DNA of 6,267 nucleotides from assembly GCA_020050895.1 (NCBI GenBank), contig JAGVJW010000252.1, forward strand, positions 1 through 6,267, read 5' to 3'. The position numbers and the translations under genes were made by a program. The notes beneath the pieces were generated by a model. The model was not told where the DNA came from. It saw only the letters and a list, made by a program, of their open reading frames with translations, and made no database searches. The stretch is from a bacterium (GTDB lineage: Bacteria; Bacteroidota; Ignavibacteria; Kapaibacteriales; Kapaibacteriaceae). This document shows positions 6,054 through 6,267 of this stretch, in pieces; within the stretch, counting starts at the first letter, position 1; every line of letters begins with the position of its first letter.

Positions 6054-6267
6054 ATGGATTTGCACGACGACACACGAGCTATATTGGAGCACCTGGAAGC
6101 AACCGTCGAGGGAGGCTTGCGAAAGCTGAACGATGTGGGCGTGATGTTGGAATTATGTGCACAGCATGATAATGCCGAGTTGTTCAACGATACAACAAGG
6201 GTAGGGACGGGTCTTTGGAAGGTTTACAAGACGATACGCCGGCTGCAACCGGGTATGGAGGGTTACA
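6054..6267 (+). CDS. Start of an unrecognised gene, cut by the window end
   Basis: An ATG at 6054 opens a frame with no stop through the end of the window (71 complete codons visible). The peptide begins MDLHDDTRAILEHLEA and continues with VGVMLELCAQHDNAELFNDTTRVGTGLWKVYKTIRRLQPG. It is polar, acidic at its N-terminus, has no signal peptide, and looks mostly helical, with Leu/Ile at heptad-like spacing, so a cytoplasmic protein is likely. I do not recognise a family from this fragment. No SD is visible before the start, only TTTTCTTT. It begins 27 bases after the lipoprotein stop on the same strand, so it may be the fourth gene of the dcd unit or the first of a new one, if the hairpin or -10-like sequence just upstream is active. 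The sustained open frame, sensible composition and position after a gene support it as real. Confidence 0.6.
   Translation, partial: MDLHDDTRAILEHLEATVEGGLRKLNDVGVMLELCAQHDNAELFNDTTRVGTGLWKVYKTIRRLQPGMEGY

Noticed and set aside
1..6267. Mobile element, toxin-antitoxin, defence or CRISPR system
   Set aside because: No transposase, integrase, direct repeats, terminal inverted repeats, nuclease or paired small genes were seen; the named genes are common chromosomal families.

Overview
No tRNA, rRNA, CRISPR array, insertion sequence or phage module is visible. The window looks like ordinary chromosomal, housekeeping-type sequence with densely packed genes and moderate GC. Three of the seven proteins are predicted lipoproteins (Cys after the signal peptide), and one more has a classical signal peptide, so the organism exports much of its protein and is probably a diderm. 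The dCTP deaminase and the ABC-F factor have wording I associate with the Bacteroidota/Chlorobiota (FCB) group, possibly a deep lineage such as Kapabacteria or Ignavibacteria. This is inference from memory of the families, not a search. Shine-Dalgarno (SD) use is mixed: clear before two genes and absent before dcd, the minus-strand lipoprotein gene and the last gene. That pattern also fits the FCB group.

Layout. (1) Bases 1-3311, plus strand: a likely three-gene operon. It holds an ABC-F translation factor whose 5' end is cut off inside the first Walker A motif, a periplasmic SIMPL-domain (DUF541) protein whose ATG overlaps the ABC-F stop codon, and a family 2 glycosyltransferase with a GTG start 3 bases after the SIMPL stop. 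(2) Bases 3321-4052, minus strand: a lipoprotein of no family I recognise, convergent with the glycosyltransferase. A 9-bp inverted repeat sits right at the convergent 3' ends. (3) Bases 4053-4159: a short divergent intergenic region with a 12-bp perfect palindrome and, on the minus strand, an SD-perfect sequence followed by tiny open frames. (4) Bases 4160-6267, plus strand: dCTP deaminase (dcd), a DUF1684 lipoprotein, a second lipoprotein with a possible PsbP/DcrB-like domain, and the start of an unrecognised gene that runs off the window.

How the genes relate: the close spacing suggests two co-directional transcription units diverging from, or converging on, the minus-strand lipoprotein gene. 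The members of each unit do not form a pathway I can name. I found no convincing previously undescribed system. The points most worth a second look are the structured convergent junction, the divergent intergenic region, the active-site wording of the dCTP deaminase, which resembles the bifunctional (dUMP-forming) type, and the three proteins without a known function.
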